DNA from: Gammaproteobacteria bacterium UBA3532
GTDB lineage: Bacteria; Pseudomonadota; Gammaproteobacteria; Enterobacterales; UBA3532
Reading direction: 5' to 3'
Assembly: GCA_002376965.1 (NCBI GenBank)
Contig: DFOV01000009.1
Coordinates: 1-16,896, forward strand
Length of the DNA stretch: 16,896 nucleotides
The notes under the pieces are model-generated. The model was not told the DNA's origin. It was given only the letters and a program-made list of their open reading frames with translations, and searched no databases. Below, piece by piece: positions 6,593 through 14,332 of this stretch. A program made the translations under genes and the position numbers. The first letter of the stretch is position 1. Each line of letters starts with the position of its first letter.

Positions 6593-7586
6593 ACTTGCGC
6601 AATTCTCGCCACACGGCTTGCTCTTTGTCGGCACACAAACGCAAGTCGTCGGCTAGGCTATCCAAGTCGAGGTTAGCGCGCTTCTTGCACATTTTTACTG
6701 CATTTAACGCAAATTGGCGCCATTGGTCGCCTGCCTCTGTCATCATTTCTGAAGATTCTTTTAACTGTGCACTATTCAGGCGGTCGGCTGCTTCCTGGAG
6801 GAATGAGGCGTAGATAAAACGAAATCCAGCACCCCCGGTACCAATTTCTTCCTGCATGCGTACGATATGGCCGAGGTAGAGCTTCACTTTGCGCTCAGTC
6901 TTTAGTTGTTTGTCCAGTTTGCGGATCTTGCCTGATAGATAACGAATTCCCTTTAGTCCGATCATTGGTAGCGGGGCGTACATTATTTTGGCATTTTTAC
7001 GAATGGCCCCTGGAATTTCGCGCTCAACAGGGAGGCTTTTTGGTATATGGGTTGGATAGTACATCAACCCTTTAGGGGCGAGAGCTCCTTTGGCAAAGCG
7101 AGCTTTTTGCAGTGATGGTTTGTCGCAGCGTACTACGTCTTCAAATACCGGATCGCTAACCAAGTATTCTTCGTTGTCTTTGCCATAAACCAAAAGGTTA
7201 TGAGCATTGAAATGAAACCGCATGTCTTCTGGAAAGTAGGGAAGCCAGTAGACCGATGTTTGCAGTCCAACAAGCTTTCCTTGCTCAACATGCTTATCAA
7301 GGGTATCCATTCCTTTGGCTGCGTCAGAAAATTTTTGAAACGCCATGTTGAATCCCAGACGCTTTTGAACCCCTTTTATAATGCTCTTTGGTGGCATTCG
7401 GTAGGCGATGAGCGGTAGGCCATTTAGTTTAACGATAGGGATGTAGGCAAAGCTAAGGCCTGAAGCCAATCCAAATGCCATGGCTTCGGATATATCATGA
7501 CCGTGATGCTGTAGAATGGAGGATACGACCCCAGTTTCACAGTGAGCGGAGTGATAGTGACGAAAGGTAGGGGAAGAGCTGGTCAT
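6582..7586 (-). CDS. BtrH-like acyltransferase (BtrH N-terminal domain, DUF4872-type)
   Basis: The 334-residue protein starts with the BtrH-type N-terminal pattern: HCETGVVSSILQHHG (15-29) followed by DISEAMAFGLASGLSFAYIP (31-50). In butirosin biosynthesis BtrH transfers an acyl group from a carrier protein onto an amine of the aminoglycoside; Cys16 is the candidate nucleophile. The rest (about 90-330) resembles the DUF4872 companion domain. A GAGG Shine-Dalgarno lies six bases before the start. It is the last gene of the minus arm and overlaps the convergent GAF gene by 11 bp. With an ACP encoded nearby, transfer of an ACP-bound acyl chain to an acceptor is a reasonable inference; the acceptor is unknown. 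Confidence 0.8.
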   Translation of the reverse strand: MTSSSPTFRHYHSAHCETGVVSSILQHHGHDISEAMAFGLASGLSFAYIPIVKLNGLPLIAYRMPPKSIIKGVQKRLGFNMAFQKFSDAAKGMDTLDKHVEQGKLVGLQTSVYWLPYFPEDMRFHFNAHNLLVYGKDNEEYLVSDPVFEDVVRCDKPSLQKARFAKGALAPKGLMYYPTHIPKSLPVEREIPGAIRKNAKIMYAPLPMIGLKGIRYLSGKIRKLDKQLKTERKVKLYLGHIVRMQEEIGTGGAGFRFIYASFLQEAADRLNSAQLKESSEMMTEAGDQWRQFALNAVKMCKKRANLDLDSLADDLRLCADKEQAVWRELRKFKG

Positions 7587-7608
7587 TACGAGCCTCAGGA
7601 GTAGGAAG

Positions 7609-8010
7609 TTACGGAACTGGGACCGATTGTAGCGCGGTTATTGATAGCCCCAGTGCATCGGCATAACGCTGCAGCTTTGAATGCGATAGTTTTGTAAATA
7701 CAGTTGGCTTTAAGTGGCGTTTGACTTGCCACTGGAACAAACCTGTTACCTGGGCCAACTGAGGAATGTCTAAGCGTTTGTTATACATGTGATATTCAAG
7801 CGGTGCGCTGAGTCCCTGATGAACTCGCGCTAGCGCGTCCTGCGCTTGTTCTTCAAGCTGCTCAACTGCCATTACCGTCGCAAACTCTTCTGCTTCCCAA
7901 CCGCTTGACTCTACCCGCTCATAACTTCCTTTTTCATCAGTGGCGTAGATGACTTTACGATGCCCGCTATAGGTTCGGCTATTGTCTTGAGGGACGTCGT
8001 TTTTATTCAT
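7609..8010 (-). CDS. Small HTH-like protein of unknown function
   Basis: I do not recognise this 133-residue protein as a named family. Residues about 80-125 (DIPQLAQVTGLFQWQVKRHL, then SKLQRYADALGLS) look like an XRE-type helix-turn-helix; the first 70 residues are polar and acidic. The ATG at 8010 is preferred over a GTG at 8013 because it overlaps the KAS III stop by 1 bp (TGATG), suggesting translational coupling. Placement between the KAS III and BtrH-like genes suggests either a local regulator or an accessory protein of the biosynthetic complex. Confidence 0.7.
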   Translation of the reverse strand: MNKNDVPQDNSRTYSGHRKVIYATDEKGSYERVESSGWEAEEFATVMAVEQLEEQAQDALARVHQGLSAPLEYHMYNKRLDIPQLAQVTGLFQWQVKRHLKPTVFTKLSHSKLQRYADALGLSITALQSVPVP

Positions 8011-9176
8011 CACTCGTCACTTGCATCAGTAATCACTGTGAGCTGCATAAAACAAGAGGAGAAGCGTCCACTTTCCGGGATGTAACAAAGGATTTTTTGG
8101 CCTTGTTCTAAGGGTTGAGTTCGCCGAAGCTCTTCAAGCATGATGTAGATAGACGCGGCTCCGGTATTGCCTTTTTGAGGCAGGTTGGTGAACCACTGTT
8201 CTTTTGGAATGACGAAATCTATTTTTTCTAAGCCTGCATAGACTCTATCGCGAAAGTATTGTGATGAATAATGTGGAACAAAGTAGCTGTAATCGCTGGC
8301 AGATAGCTGGCGTTTTTTGACACTTGCGGCCAGTGGCTTTTCAACTGTGTAGTGGATAACGTTTTCATTGAGCAGTTTAACATCCTGCTTAACCGACATC
8401 ACCGAGCGTTTGGCTCGTTGCTGGTTATCATATCTAGCCCAGCTAATCAGTTCGCCATCTTTTTTCTCGGCTCCTGCATACATGCAGGCTTCCATTTCAT
8501 TGGCGTAGGAGTATACGTCTATCCAGTCTATTTTGAAGTTGATAGTGTTGGGGCGCGGTTGGTTTTCTATGAGTACTGCGCCTGCGCCATCGGATAGCAT
8601 CCAGCGCAAAAAATCCTTCTCGAAAGCCAGTTCAGGTTGGCGTTCTAACGCGTCGATATCCTCATTTAGCTCTCCCTCAAAGTTCTTAGCCTGCATGACA
8701 GCCGAAGGCATATCTGAGCCGACAGCAACGGCTTGTGGGTGTTCTCCAGCAATCACCGACAGGTAGGCATATTTCATTGCTGACATACCACTAACACAGA
8801 CCCCCGCCGCACTGGCGACTTCGCAGGGTGGAGCATCTAACTCGCCATGAACCATCACTCCATGGCCAGGCATAGCCTGATCGGGATAAGAGGAACCCGC
8901 CGCAAGACACGTGAGATCGGCAAGCGCGAAATGCTCGTTTTCTAATTTTCGTACTGCTTCGGCTGCGAGTTGGGCATTGGTATGAGTGTATTCGCCGGTC
9001 GCTGGATCGATAGCATAGTATCGGCTTTTGATGCCATTGCTTTTTAAAATGATACGTCGGGCACGCGACGGTTTGTCGCCCACTTGGCCCAACACTGATT
9101 CCATCTGATCATTGGGAACGGGCTCGCCGGGTAGGTAGGCCTGAATATTGGTTATATATGCTTTTGTGTTACTCAT
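8010..9176 (-). CDS. Beta-ketoacyl-ACP synthase III (DarB-like)
   Basis: The 388-residue protein has the KAS III catalytic triad: Cys127 in AAGVCVSGM, His302 in FVPHYSSQ and Asn337 in KGNTGAASIYIMLEEL. Enzymes of this type (DarB) join beta-ketoacyl intermediates in dialkylresorcinol/flexirubin synthesis; ordinary FabH instead primes fatty-acid synthesis. The gene follows the DarA-like gene, as in those clusters. The start is set at the ATG at 9176, where the conserved N-terminus (MSNTKAYITNIQAYLPG) begins. It overlaps the DarA-like stop by 8 bp, whereas an ATG 16 codons upstream would add a non-conserved tail. The DarB-like function is inferred from the pairing. Confidence 0.88.
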   Translation of the reverse strand: MSNTKAYITNIQAYLPGEPVPNDQMESVLGQVGDKPSRARRIILKSNGIKSRYYAIDPATGEYTHTNAQLAAEAVRKLENEHFALADLTCLAAGSSYPDQAMPGHGVMVHGELDAPPCEVASAAGVCVSGMSAMKYAYLSVIAGEHPQAVAVGSDMPSAVMQAKNFEGELNEDIDALERQPELAFEKDFLRWMLSDGAGAVLIENQPRPNTINFKIDWIDVYSYANEMEACMYAGAEKKDGELISWARYDNQQRAKRSVMSVKQDVKLLNENVIHYTVEKPLAASVKKRQLSASDYSYFVPHYSSQYFRDRVYAGLEKIDFVIPKEQWFTNLPQKGNTGAASIYIMLEELRRTQPLEQGQKILCYIPESGRFSSCFMQLTVITDASDE

Positions 9177-10119
9177 TGATACTGGCTTCTGAACAATTAT
9201 TGGCTTCCCCGGATGGGGCTGCAAAATAGGCTTTTTGTTGTTGAATTCGTTTACGTGTCAGTGGGGAAATTAGTTTTTTAATTAATGCGCTGATTGGTAC
9301 AACGGTGAGAATAAGGGTGATCAAGAAGGCGATATAAAGCCGCACGACAAGGCGACGCATAAACGAATGCTGATCACCGCATGCCATCAGTAGTTTTCCC
9401 CAGATATGAAAGCTACGATTAGCAATGGTTTCGCTGGCAATATACTTTTCTTTAATCGTTACAGCGCCCATGCCCTTTAGCTGGCTCTGGCTGAGGTCTG
9501 CCTGAGGCGCATTCAGCGATTGAATCAGTTTTTCACCAAAACGGCGCGAGTTTTTGATGTCTTGCTGGCCGACACCTGCTTTAGGAACGGGGCCAAAGGG
9601 GCCTCTTTTGCCAGTGAACATCCACAGCGGGGTTGAAAGAAAGCTCATTCCGCTGCCACACTCATCAACCAGGGCTACATTGTCAATCAAGCGCGCACCT
9701 ACTTTGCTGAGAAGCATCTTCACTTTTTCCTGGCCCATTAGCCACATATCGCGACAGGCAATAACCGTAACCACTGGCTTATCTTTTAACACTTTTTTAG
9801 CAATAGGGTGTTGTAGAAACGAGCTGATCGGCAAAGATGGGGCAAGAAACCAAACTTGATAGCCCAAAATAACCAGATCGAACTCGTCATCTTCCGTGAT
9901 CGAGAGCGGCTCAAGCTCAATCGGTTTCATATAGACACATTCGGGGAAAATGCAAAAAAAATAGATAAATGGCCAAGGAAAAGGGAAAGCCTGCTTGGGT
10001 TTTACACATTCAAACACTACCTCAACATTGTCGTCTTCGACTAGAGGTTGCACCATGTGATTGACGACGTCACTGAGTTGTCCTGTCTGTGAATAATGAA
10101 CGACTAATACCCGCGGCAT
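9169..10119 (-). CDS. DarA-like dialkylresorcinol condensing enzyme (flavodoxin-like fold)
   Basis: The 316-residue protein opens with a flavodoxin-like first strand and phosphate loop (VLVVHYSQTGQL, 4-15), then FPFPWPFIYFFCIFPE (45-60), LVILGYQVWFLAPSLPISSFL (82-102) and TVIACRDMW (118-126). These blocks agree with the proteins named dialkylresorcinol condensing enzyme (DarA), always found beside a KAS III. Near the C-terminus is a hydrophobic segment (about 264-290) flanked by basic residues, suggesting membrane attachment. A strong AAGGAG Shine-Dalgarno lies eight to ten bases before the ATG. It is the first gene of the minus arm, with an upstream region of 102 bp shared with a divergent gene. 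No aromatase (DarC-like) gene is visible nearby. Confidence 0.82.
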   Translation of the reverse strand: MPRVLVVHYSQTGQLSDVVNHMVQPLVEDDNVEVVFECVKPKQAFPFPWPFIYFFCIFPECVYMKPIELEPLSITEDDEFDLVILGYQVWFLAPSLPISSFLQHPIAKKVLKDKPVVTVIACRDMWLMGQEKVKMLLSKVGARLIDNVALVDECGSGMSFLSTPLWMFTGKRGPFGPVPKAGVGQQDIKNSRRFGEKLIQSLNAPQADLSQSQLKGMGAVTIKEKYIASETIANRSFHIWGKLLMACGDQHSFMRRLVVRLYIAFLITLILTVVPISALIKKLISPLTRKRIQQQKAYFAAPSGEANNCSEASINE

Positions 10120-10161
10120 CCAGCTAGCTCTCCTTATATTGCAATTTGCTCAGTCAAACGA

Positions 10162-10175
10162 TGGCAATTGTGCCA
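10162..10175. promoter_or_regulatory. Small palindrome in the divergent promoter region (possible operator)
   Basis: TGGCA-ATTG-TGCCA is a perfect 5-bp inverted repeat with a 4-bp centre. It lies in the 102-bp gap between the DarA-like gene and the divergent DUF2141 gene, 43 bp from one start codon and 47 bp from the other, where an operator would be expected. I cannot assign a regulator, and a repeat this short may be chance. The sequence does not fit the sigma-54 spacing. Confidence 0.3.
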
Positions 10176-10221
10176 CAATATACATAAGATGTGGTAGCGC
10201 TTTAGGAATTAGAACAAACGA

Positions 10222-10689
10222 ATGTTAGTAAGACGGCATATAAAATGGTTAGGGCTGGTATTGGGGGGATGTTGGAGCATGGAAAGCCTGTGTGCATCTA
10301 CTCTGGTTGTCGATGTGGAAAATATATCTGTTAATCAAGGCCACATATACATGGCGGTATATAAGTTAGCATCAGAGTCTACCTGGGATGATCCGCCTGT
10401 TCGTACTCTCAAGCAGCCCGTTGAAGCGCGCCAGCAACGGTTTACCATTGATGATTTATCTCGGGGCCGCTATGCCATTCGACTTTATCATGATGTCAAT
10501 ATAAATCAGCAACTGGATACATCCAAGCGGGGTCTGCCCAGGGAGCCGGTTGGCTTTTCCAATAATATTCGTCTGAAAAAAGGTGCTCCAGCCATTAGCG
10601 ATTGCTCGTTCTCCATTGACGATGAAGCGGTTGCATTGTCGATTCAACTACGTGGGAAGATAAAAGTTGATACACAAAAGACACCCTAA
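10222..10689 (+). CDS. Secreted DUF2141-domain protein
   Basis: The 155-residue protein has a signal peptide (basic start, hydrophobic core, likely cleavage near LCA-S at about 25) and the DUF2141 pattern: a beta-rich domain with RGRYAIRLYHDVNINQQLDTS (about 80-100) and GLPREPVGFSNN (about 103-114). DUF2141 proteins are periplasmic or secreted proteins without a defined biochemical role. It is divergent from the biosynthetic minus arm and is followed 12 bp later by the 7TM receptor gene, probably co-transcribed. The ATG start gives the complete signal peptide. Confidence 0.85.
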   Translation: MLVRRHIKWLGLVLGGCWSMESLCASTLVVDVENISVNQGHIYMAVYKLASESTWDDPPVRTLKQPVEARQQRFTIDDLSRGRYAIRLYHDVNINQQLDTSKRGLPREPVGFSNNIRLKKGAPAISDCSFSIDDEAVALSIQLRGKIKVDTQKTP

Positions 10690-10701
10690 GGGTGATTGTA
10701 C

Positions 10702-12471
10702 ATGAGCGCTCTGCGCCCACTCGTTATATTTTTACTGCTTTTCTTCGGGGGCGGCTCAGCCGTTGCGAATAGTCATGTTTTGCTTCAAGAAAAGCTCGAG
10801 CATCTCGAAGACCCACAACAGCGCCTAACCATTGCAAGCATCCTTCGAGCCAAAGATAATGCTAAGTGGCAAGAGATGTCTTCAACAGCGGTTAACTTAG
10901 GGATGAGTACGTCCGCTCACTGGTTTCGCTATACGATCACTCCCAATGCGGCTGGGCGTTATGTGCTTGAAGCAGGATACCCTCATCTTGACGAAATTAA
11001 TTTCTACAGAGTAGACAATGGTGAGCTGGTGGAAAGCTTTTATACTGGCGATAAAACCTATTTCGCGGAGCGCCCGCTGGAGCACCGTTATTTTGCTTTT
11101 CCTATGACGTTGAAGCGTCAACCTGAGACCATCTACTTGAAGGCCGTATCAGCAGGGCCGATTCAGATGCCATTGAAGGTGTATTCCGATGAGGGCTTTT
11201 TTACTAAGGCGTTGCAGGCTCAATTACTCAATGGGCTCTACTTTGGTGGTATGTTGGTAATATTAATGTACAACCTGATTGTTTGGAGCTATGTGCGTGA
11301 GCGTTCGTATTTGTTTTATATGATGCATGTAGGCACGCAGCTGTTTTTGCAGTTCACCCTTGAGGGCTATGCTTTTCAATACTTATGGCCTGATGAGTCA
11401 GCGATCAATAGTTTTGCGCTGCTATTGATATTGTTTGCGGGTCTGGCGACATCCTGTCAGTTTGGCTTGGCTTTCTTACGTTTATCGCCGACGAATAACC
11501 CGAGTGCCTGGTACTTTCTTCGAGGTTGTGTCTACGTTTCTATTGTCGGCTGTTTGCTTGGGCTTATCGTACCCTATGCCATTTTGATGAAAGTTCTGCT
11601 TTTGTTTATTCTAGTCTGTTGCGTTGCTTTGCTGTATCCCGGTATTGTTCAGTCATTGCGTGGTGATCGTGTTGCCATTGTCTTCTTGCTCGCCTGGTCA
11701 GTATTTGTATTAGGGGCCTTGCTGGCAGGGCTAAGTAAGTTGGGTTGGATCCCCGATGTATTTGTAACGCGCCATTCGATTCAAATTGGTTCAATGCTTG
11801 AAATCATATTGTTGTCGGTGGCGCTGTCTGTTCGTCAGCAAACCGAGTTCCAACAGCGTATCACCGATCTGGTAAGGCCTCGAGTCAGTGATGTCCTGGC
11901 AGAGCGCGTGGTTGTCAAAAACGTCAGTCATTCTGAGTCAGAGCAACAGGATGTGGGTCGCAATGAGGCGCATATTGAGGAAGAAGCGGTTGCATTACCA
12001 CCGTTTGAAAATGCCTTAAACAGCATGCTAAGCCTTAGTGCCGTGGAGCCTTTAACATTATTAGTGTTGGGTGTTGACGATAAACAATTGTTACGCTGTG
12101 AACAGGGAGAAAGTGAACTGAATGCGCTGCTTGAGCATGTGGCTAAGCAACTACGGCGGGTTGTTACGCGGCGCGAAGACCATATTTTTCAACTGGATAG
12201 TGATGATTTCGCGGTAGTTATGGGTAAAACCCACCTGTATAACGCGCGCTTGATTGCTGAGCGTATTCGCCACTTACTGGGAACCGATGATTACTGGAAG
12301 GGCGTTTACCCAATTGGCATTCGGGTCAGTATCGGGATTTATTCTGCGATTCCTGCCCAGGGGGCGACTATCGAACAGTGGATACTGAATGCCAACCGTG
12401 CTTTAAAAACCGCTCAACTTTCGTGTGATGAGAAAGTGATAGTCTGCGATAGCAGTATCGCCGAGACTTAA
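10702..12471 (+). CDS. 7TM-DISM membrane receptor with degenerate GGDEF domain
   Basis: The protein (589 residues from this start) has a signal peptide (1-22), a periplasmic beta-sandwich typical of 7TMR-DISMED2 (about 28-165), seven predicted transmembrane helices (about 173-378, the 7TMR-DISM membrane block), a linker rich in Glu, and a C-terminal domain of GGDEF type (about 440-580). The signature loop reads LDSDDF (498-503) instead of GGDEF, so cyclase activity is unlikely; it may bind nucleotide or act as a receptor module. ATG at 10702 is preferred to TTG at 10696 because the AAGGG Shine-Dalgarno (10688-10692) is 9 bp from the ATG and only 3 bp from the TTG. Its 3' end overlaps the convergent next gene by 3 bp. 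Confidence 0.88.
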   Translation: MSALRPLVIFLLLFFGGGSAVANSHVLLQEKLEHLEDPQQRLTIASILRAKDNAKWQEMSSTAVNLGMSTSAHWFRYTITPNAAGRYVLEAGYPHLDEINFYRVDNGELVESFYTGDKTYFAERPLEHRYFAFPMTLKRQPETIYLKAVSAGPIQMPLKVYSDEGFFTKALQAQLLNGLYFGGMLVILMYNLIVWSYVRERSYLFYMMHVGTQLFLQFTLEGYAFQYLWPDESAINSFALLLILFAGLATSCQFGLAFLRLSPTNNPSAWYFLRGCVYVSIVGCLLGLIVPYAILMKVLLLFILVCCVALLYPGIVQSLRGDRVAIVFLLAWSVFVLGALLAGLSKLGWIPDVFVTRHSIQIGSMLEIILLSVALSVRQQTEFQQRITDLVRPRVSDVLAERVVVKNVSHSESEQQDVGRNEAHIEEEAVALPPFENALNSMLSLSAVEPLTLLVLGVDDKQLLRCEQGESELNALLEHVAKQLRRVVTRREDHIFQLDSDDFAVVMGKTHLYNARLIAERIRHLLGTDDYWKGVYPIGIRVSIGIYSAIPAQGATIEQWILNANRALKTAQLSCDEKVIVCDSSIAET

Positions 12472-12809
12472 ACTGCATTTTCTCGTTGCAGTTGCATTGT
12501 TAGCTGTATTCCCAGCTCTTCGTATAGTCCTTGTTGAGCTTGAGCTGCCCAGGCCAGGCTTTCTTTGCAAAAGAACAGACGTTGAAACATGGCGATTATT
12601 TTATGGCGCTTATGCCACCAGCCGATATCTTCAACTTGTACTGCGCAGGATTTTTGGCAAAGGCTATCTAATATGCGCGTAGCTTGTTGTTCTTCAACTT
12701 CATCGAAGGTAAAACTGATAGTGACCAGTTCCTGTTCTTCGAACCCTTGTTCTATAAAATGTTCGAGGAGCAGCTCGGCGGTGTCTTGGTATTGCTCTAT
12801 CGGTGGCAT
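12468..12809 (-). CDS. Small hypothetical protein (weak resemblance to RraB-like proteins)
   Basis: This 113-residue soluble protein has no motif I recognise with confidence. The stretch EQELVTISFTFDEVEEQQATRILDSL (about 25-50) recalls the N-terminal strand-helix of RraB-type ribonuclease E regulators, but the second half (KRHKIIAMFQRLFF) does not help. An AGGA lies 12 bases before the ATG, and a TATAAA at 12844-12839 could be a -10 box. It is the last gene in the direction of hemL, separated by the palindromic element at 12880-12995. Its stop overlaps that of the convergent 7TM gene. Confidence 0.6.
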   Translation of the reverse strand: MPPIEQYQDTAELLLEHFIEQGFEEQELVTISFTFDEVEEQQATRILDSLCQKSCAVQVEDIGWWHKRHKIIAMFQRLFFCKESLAWAAQAQQGLYEELGIQLTMQLQRENAV

Positions 12810-12879
12810 GCTGCGCTGTGTTCCTGTAAGTCGTTGCGTTTATACCGGTGATAGGTGGATATAGCACAAAATTTACATT

Positions 12880-12995
12880 ATCGCCAAGTGGCTGGAAGTT
12901 TCTTACGCAAAACGCCGTAAAATCATCCTTGATGGCTTAACCGCCGCATCCATGCGGCGGATATTTGCTTCAGAATCTTCCAGCCACTTGGCGAT
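12880..12995. repeat. Palindromic repeat-like element with perfect 19-bp inverted ends
   Basis: ATCGCCAAGTGGCTGGAAG at 12880-12898 recurs as its exact reverse complement at 12977-12995. Pairing continues imperfectly inward to 12911/12964. The centre holds a second perfect palindrome (9-bp arms CCGCCGCAT, 12941-12960). It fills most of the gap between hemL and the next gene. The form fits a small non-coding repeat (REP/MITE-like) or a large structured RNA element acting as hemL terminator. No T-run follows either stem, so a standard intrinsic terminator is unlikely. No copy elsewhere in this window. Confidence 0.75.
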
Positions 12996-13003
12996 GATTG
13001 TAC

Positions 13004-14284
13004 CTAAAGTGTGGCAAATACGCGCTTGGCTGCCGCGATGGTTTGCTCGGTCAGCTTATCGTTATGCGCAATAGACACGAAGCCCGCTTCAAATGCTGAT
13101 GGCGCCAAGTAAACCCCTTCAGCCAGCATGCCGTGGTAAAACTTCTTAAACCGCTCGGCATCGCATTGACAGACCTGTTCGTAGTAGGCGATTTGTTTTT
13201 CCTCACTGAAAAAGAAGCCAAACATTGCACCGACCTGCTGTGTCAGCAAAGGGATTCCCGCTTCTCGAGCCACCTGTTCCAGCCCTTGGCATAGTTTGGT
13301 TGTGACTTCAGTAAGCCGCGGATAAGGGTTGGTTTCTTTTAAGATATTGAGCGTGGTCAAGCCCGCGGCCATCGCCACCGGATTGCCCGATAGCGTTCCC
13401 GCTTGATACATTGGACCCAGCGGCGCAACCTGTGACATGATCTCCTGCTTTCCACCAAAAGCGCCTACCGGCATACCGCCGCCTATCACTTTACCCAAAG
13501 TCGTGAGATCTGGCGTGATACCAAAGTAGCCTTGTGCCCCCTGTAAGCTGACCCTAAATCCGGTCATTACTTCATCGAAAATCAGAACGCTGCCGTACTG
13601 GTCACAAATGTCTCGCAGGCCTTGTAAAAAATCAGGCTGGGGTGGAATGCAGTTCATGTTGCCTGCGACGGGCTCGACAATAATGGTTGCGATTTGATCA
13701 CCAGCTTCAGCAAAAAGCTCTTTAACGGCATCAAGGCGGTTGAAGGGTAACGTTAATGTGTGCTTGGCAAAGTCTGCAGGGACGCCAGGCGAGGTGGGTA
13801 CGCCAAGGGTCAGTGCGCCTGAGCCTGCTTTCACCAGCAATGAATCGGCATGTCCGTGGTAGCAGCCTTCAAATTTGACGATCTTATCGCGGCCTGTATA
13901 AGCACGGGCCAGTCGAATTGCCGACATGGTGGCTTCGGTGCCAGAGTTAACCATGCGCACCATATCCATTGATGGCAATATGTCGCAAATGGTATCCGCT
14001 ATATCAATTTCAATGGCGGTTGGTGCGCCGAAGCTTAGGCCGCGTTCAATAGACTCCGCTACGGCTTGGCGTATGCTGGAATTATTGTGCCCGAGGATCA
14101 TTGGCCCCCATGAGCCTACGTAATCGATATAACTTTTGTCATCCGCGTCGTATATATGTGCACCATCGGCACGTTCGATAAACAGCGGTGTACCACCGAC
14201 GCCTTTAAAGGCGCGAACCGGTGAGTTAACGCCACCAGGAATGTGACGCTGGGCTTTTTCGAAGAGTTGTTCTGAACGGGTCAT
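13004..14284 (-). CDS. hemL: Glutamate-1-semialdehyde 2,1-aminomutase
   Basis: HemL converts glutamate-1-semialdehyde to 5-aminolevulinate, the first committed tetrapyrrole precursor of the C5 pathway, in the cytoplasm with PLP. The 426-residue protein has the family's usual length and shows the N-terminal [17 protein letters not shown] block (15-31), [21 protein letters not shown] (111-131), [10 protein letters not shown] (138-147), the DEVMTGFRV segment (237-245) and the PLP-binding Lys265 in [17 protein letters not shown]. It lies 48 bp downstream of pyrB on the same strand and may share its transcript. No oddities in the sequence. Confidence 0.98.
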   Translation of the reverse strand: MTRSEQLFEKAQRHIPGGVNSPVRAFKGVGGTPLFIERADGAHIYDADDKSYIDYVGSWGPMILGHNNSSIRQAVAESIERGLSFGAPTAIEIDIADTICDILPSMDMVRMVNSGTEATMSAIRLARAYTGRDKIVKFEGCYHGHADSLLVKAGSGALTLGVPTSPGVPADFAKHTLTLPFNRLDAVKELFAEAGDQIATIIVEPVAGNMNCIPPQPDFLQGLRDICDQYGSVLIFDEVMTGFRVSLQGAQGYFGITPDLTTLGKVIGGGMPVGAFGGKQEIMSQVAPLGPMYQAGTLSGNPVAMAAGLTTLNILKETNPYPRLTEVTTKLCQGLEQVAREAGIPLLTQQVGAMFGFFFSEEKQIAYYEQVCQCDAERFKKFYHGMLAEGVYLAPSAFEAGFVSIAHNDKLTEQTIAAAKRVFATL

Positions 14285-14332
14285 GGCATGCTCTATGATT
14301 GGTTAGTTGTAGTATCTGGTTATAAGCTTTAG

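Noticed and set aside
9177..9224. Upstream ATG giving a 404-residue KAS III
   Set aside because: The extra 16 residues lie within the DarA-like gene and are not like KAS III; the conserved N-terminus begins at the ATG at 9176.
10150..10175. Sigma-54 promoter for the DarA-like gene (TGGCAC on the minus strand)
   Set aside because: The -12 element is not at the required spacing; only 2 bp separate TGGCAC from TTGCC instead of 5.
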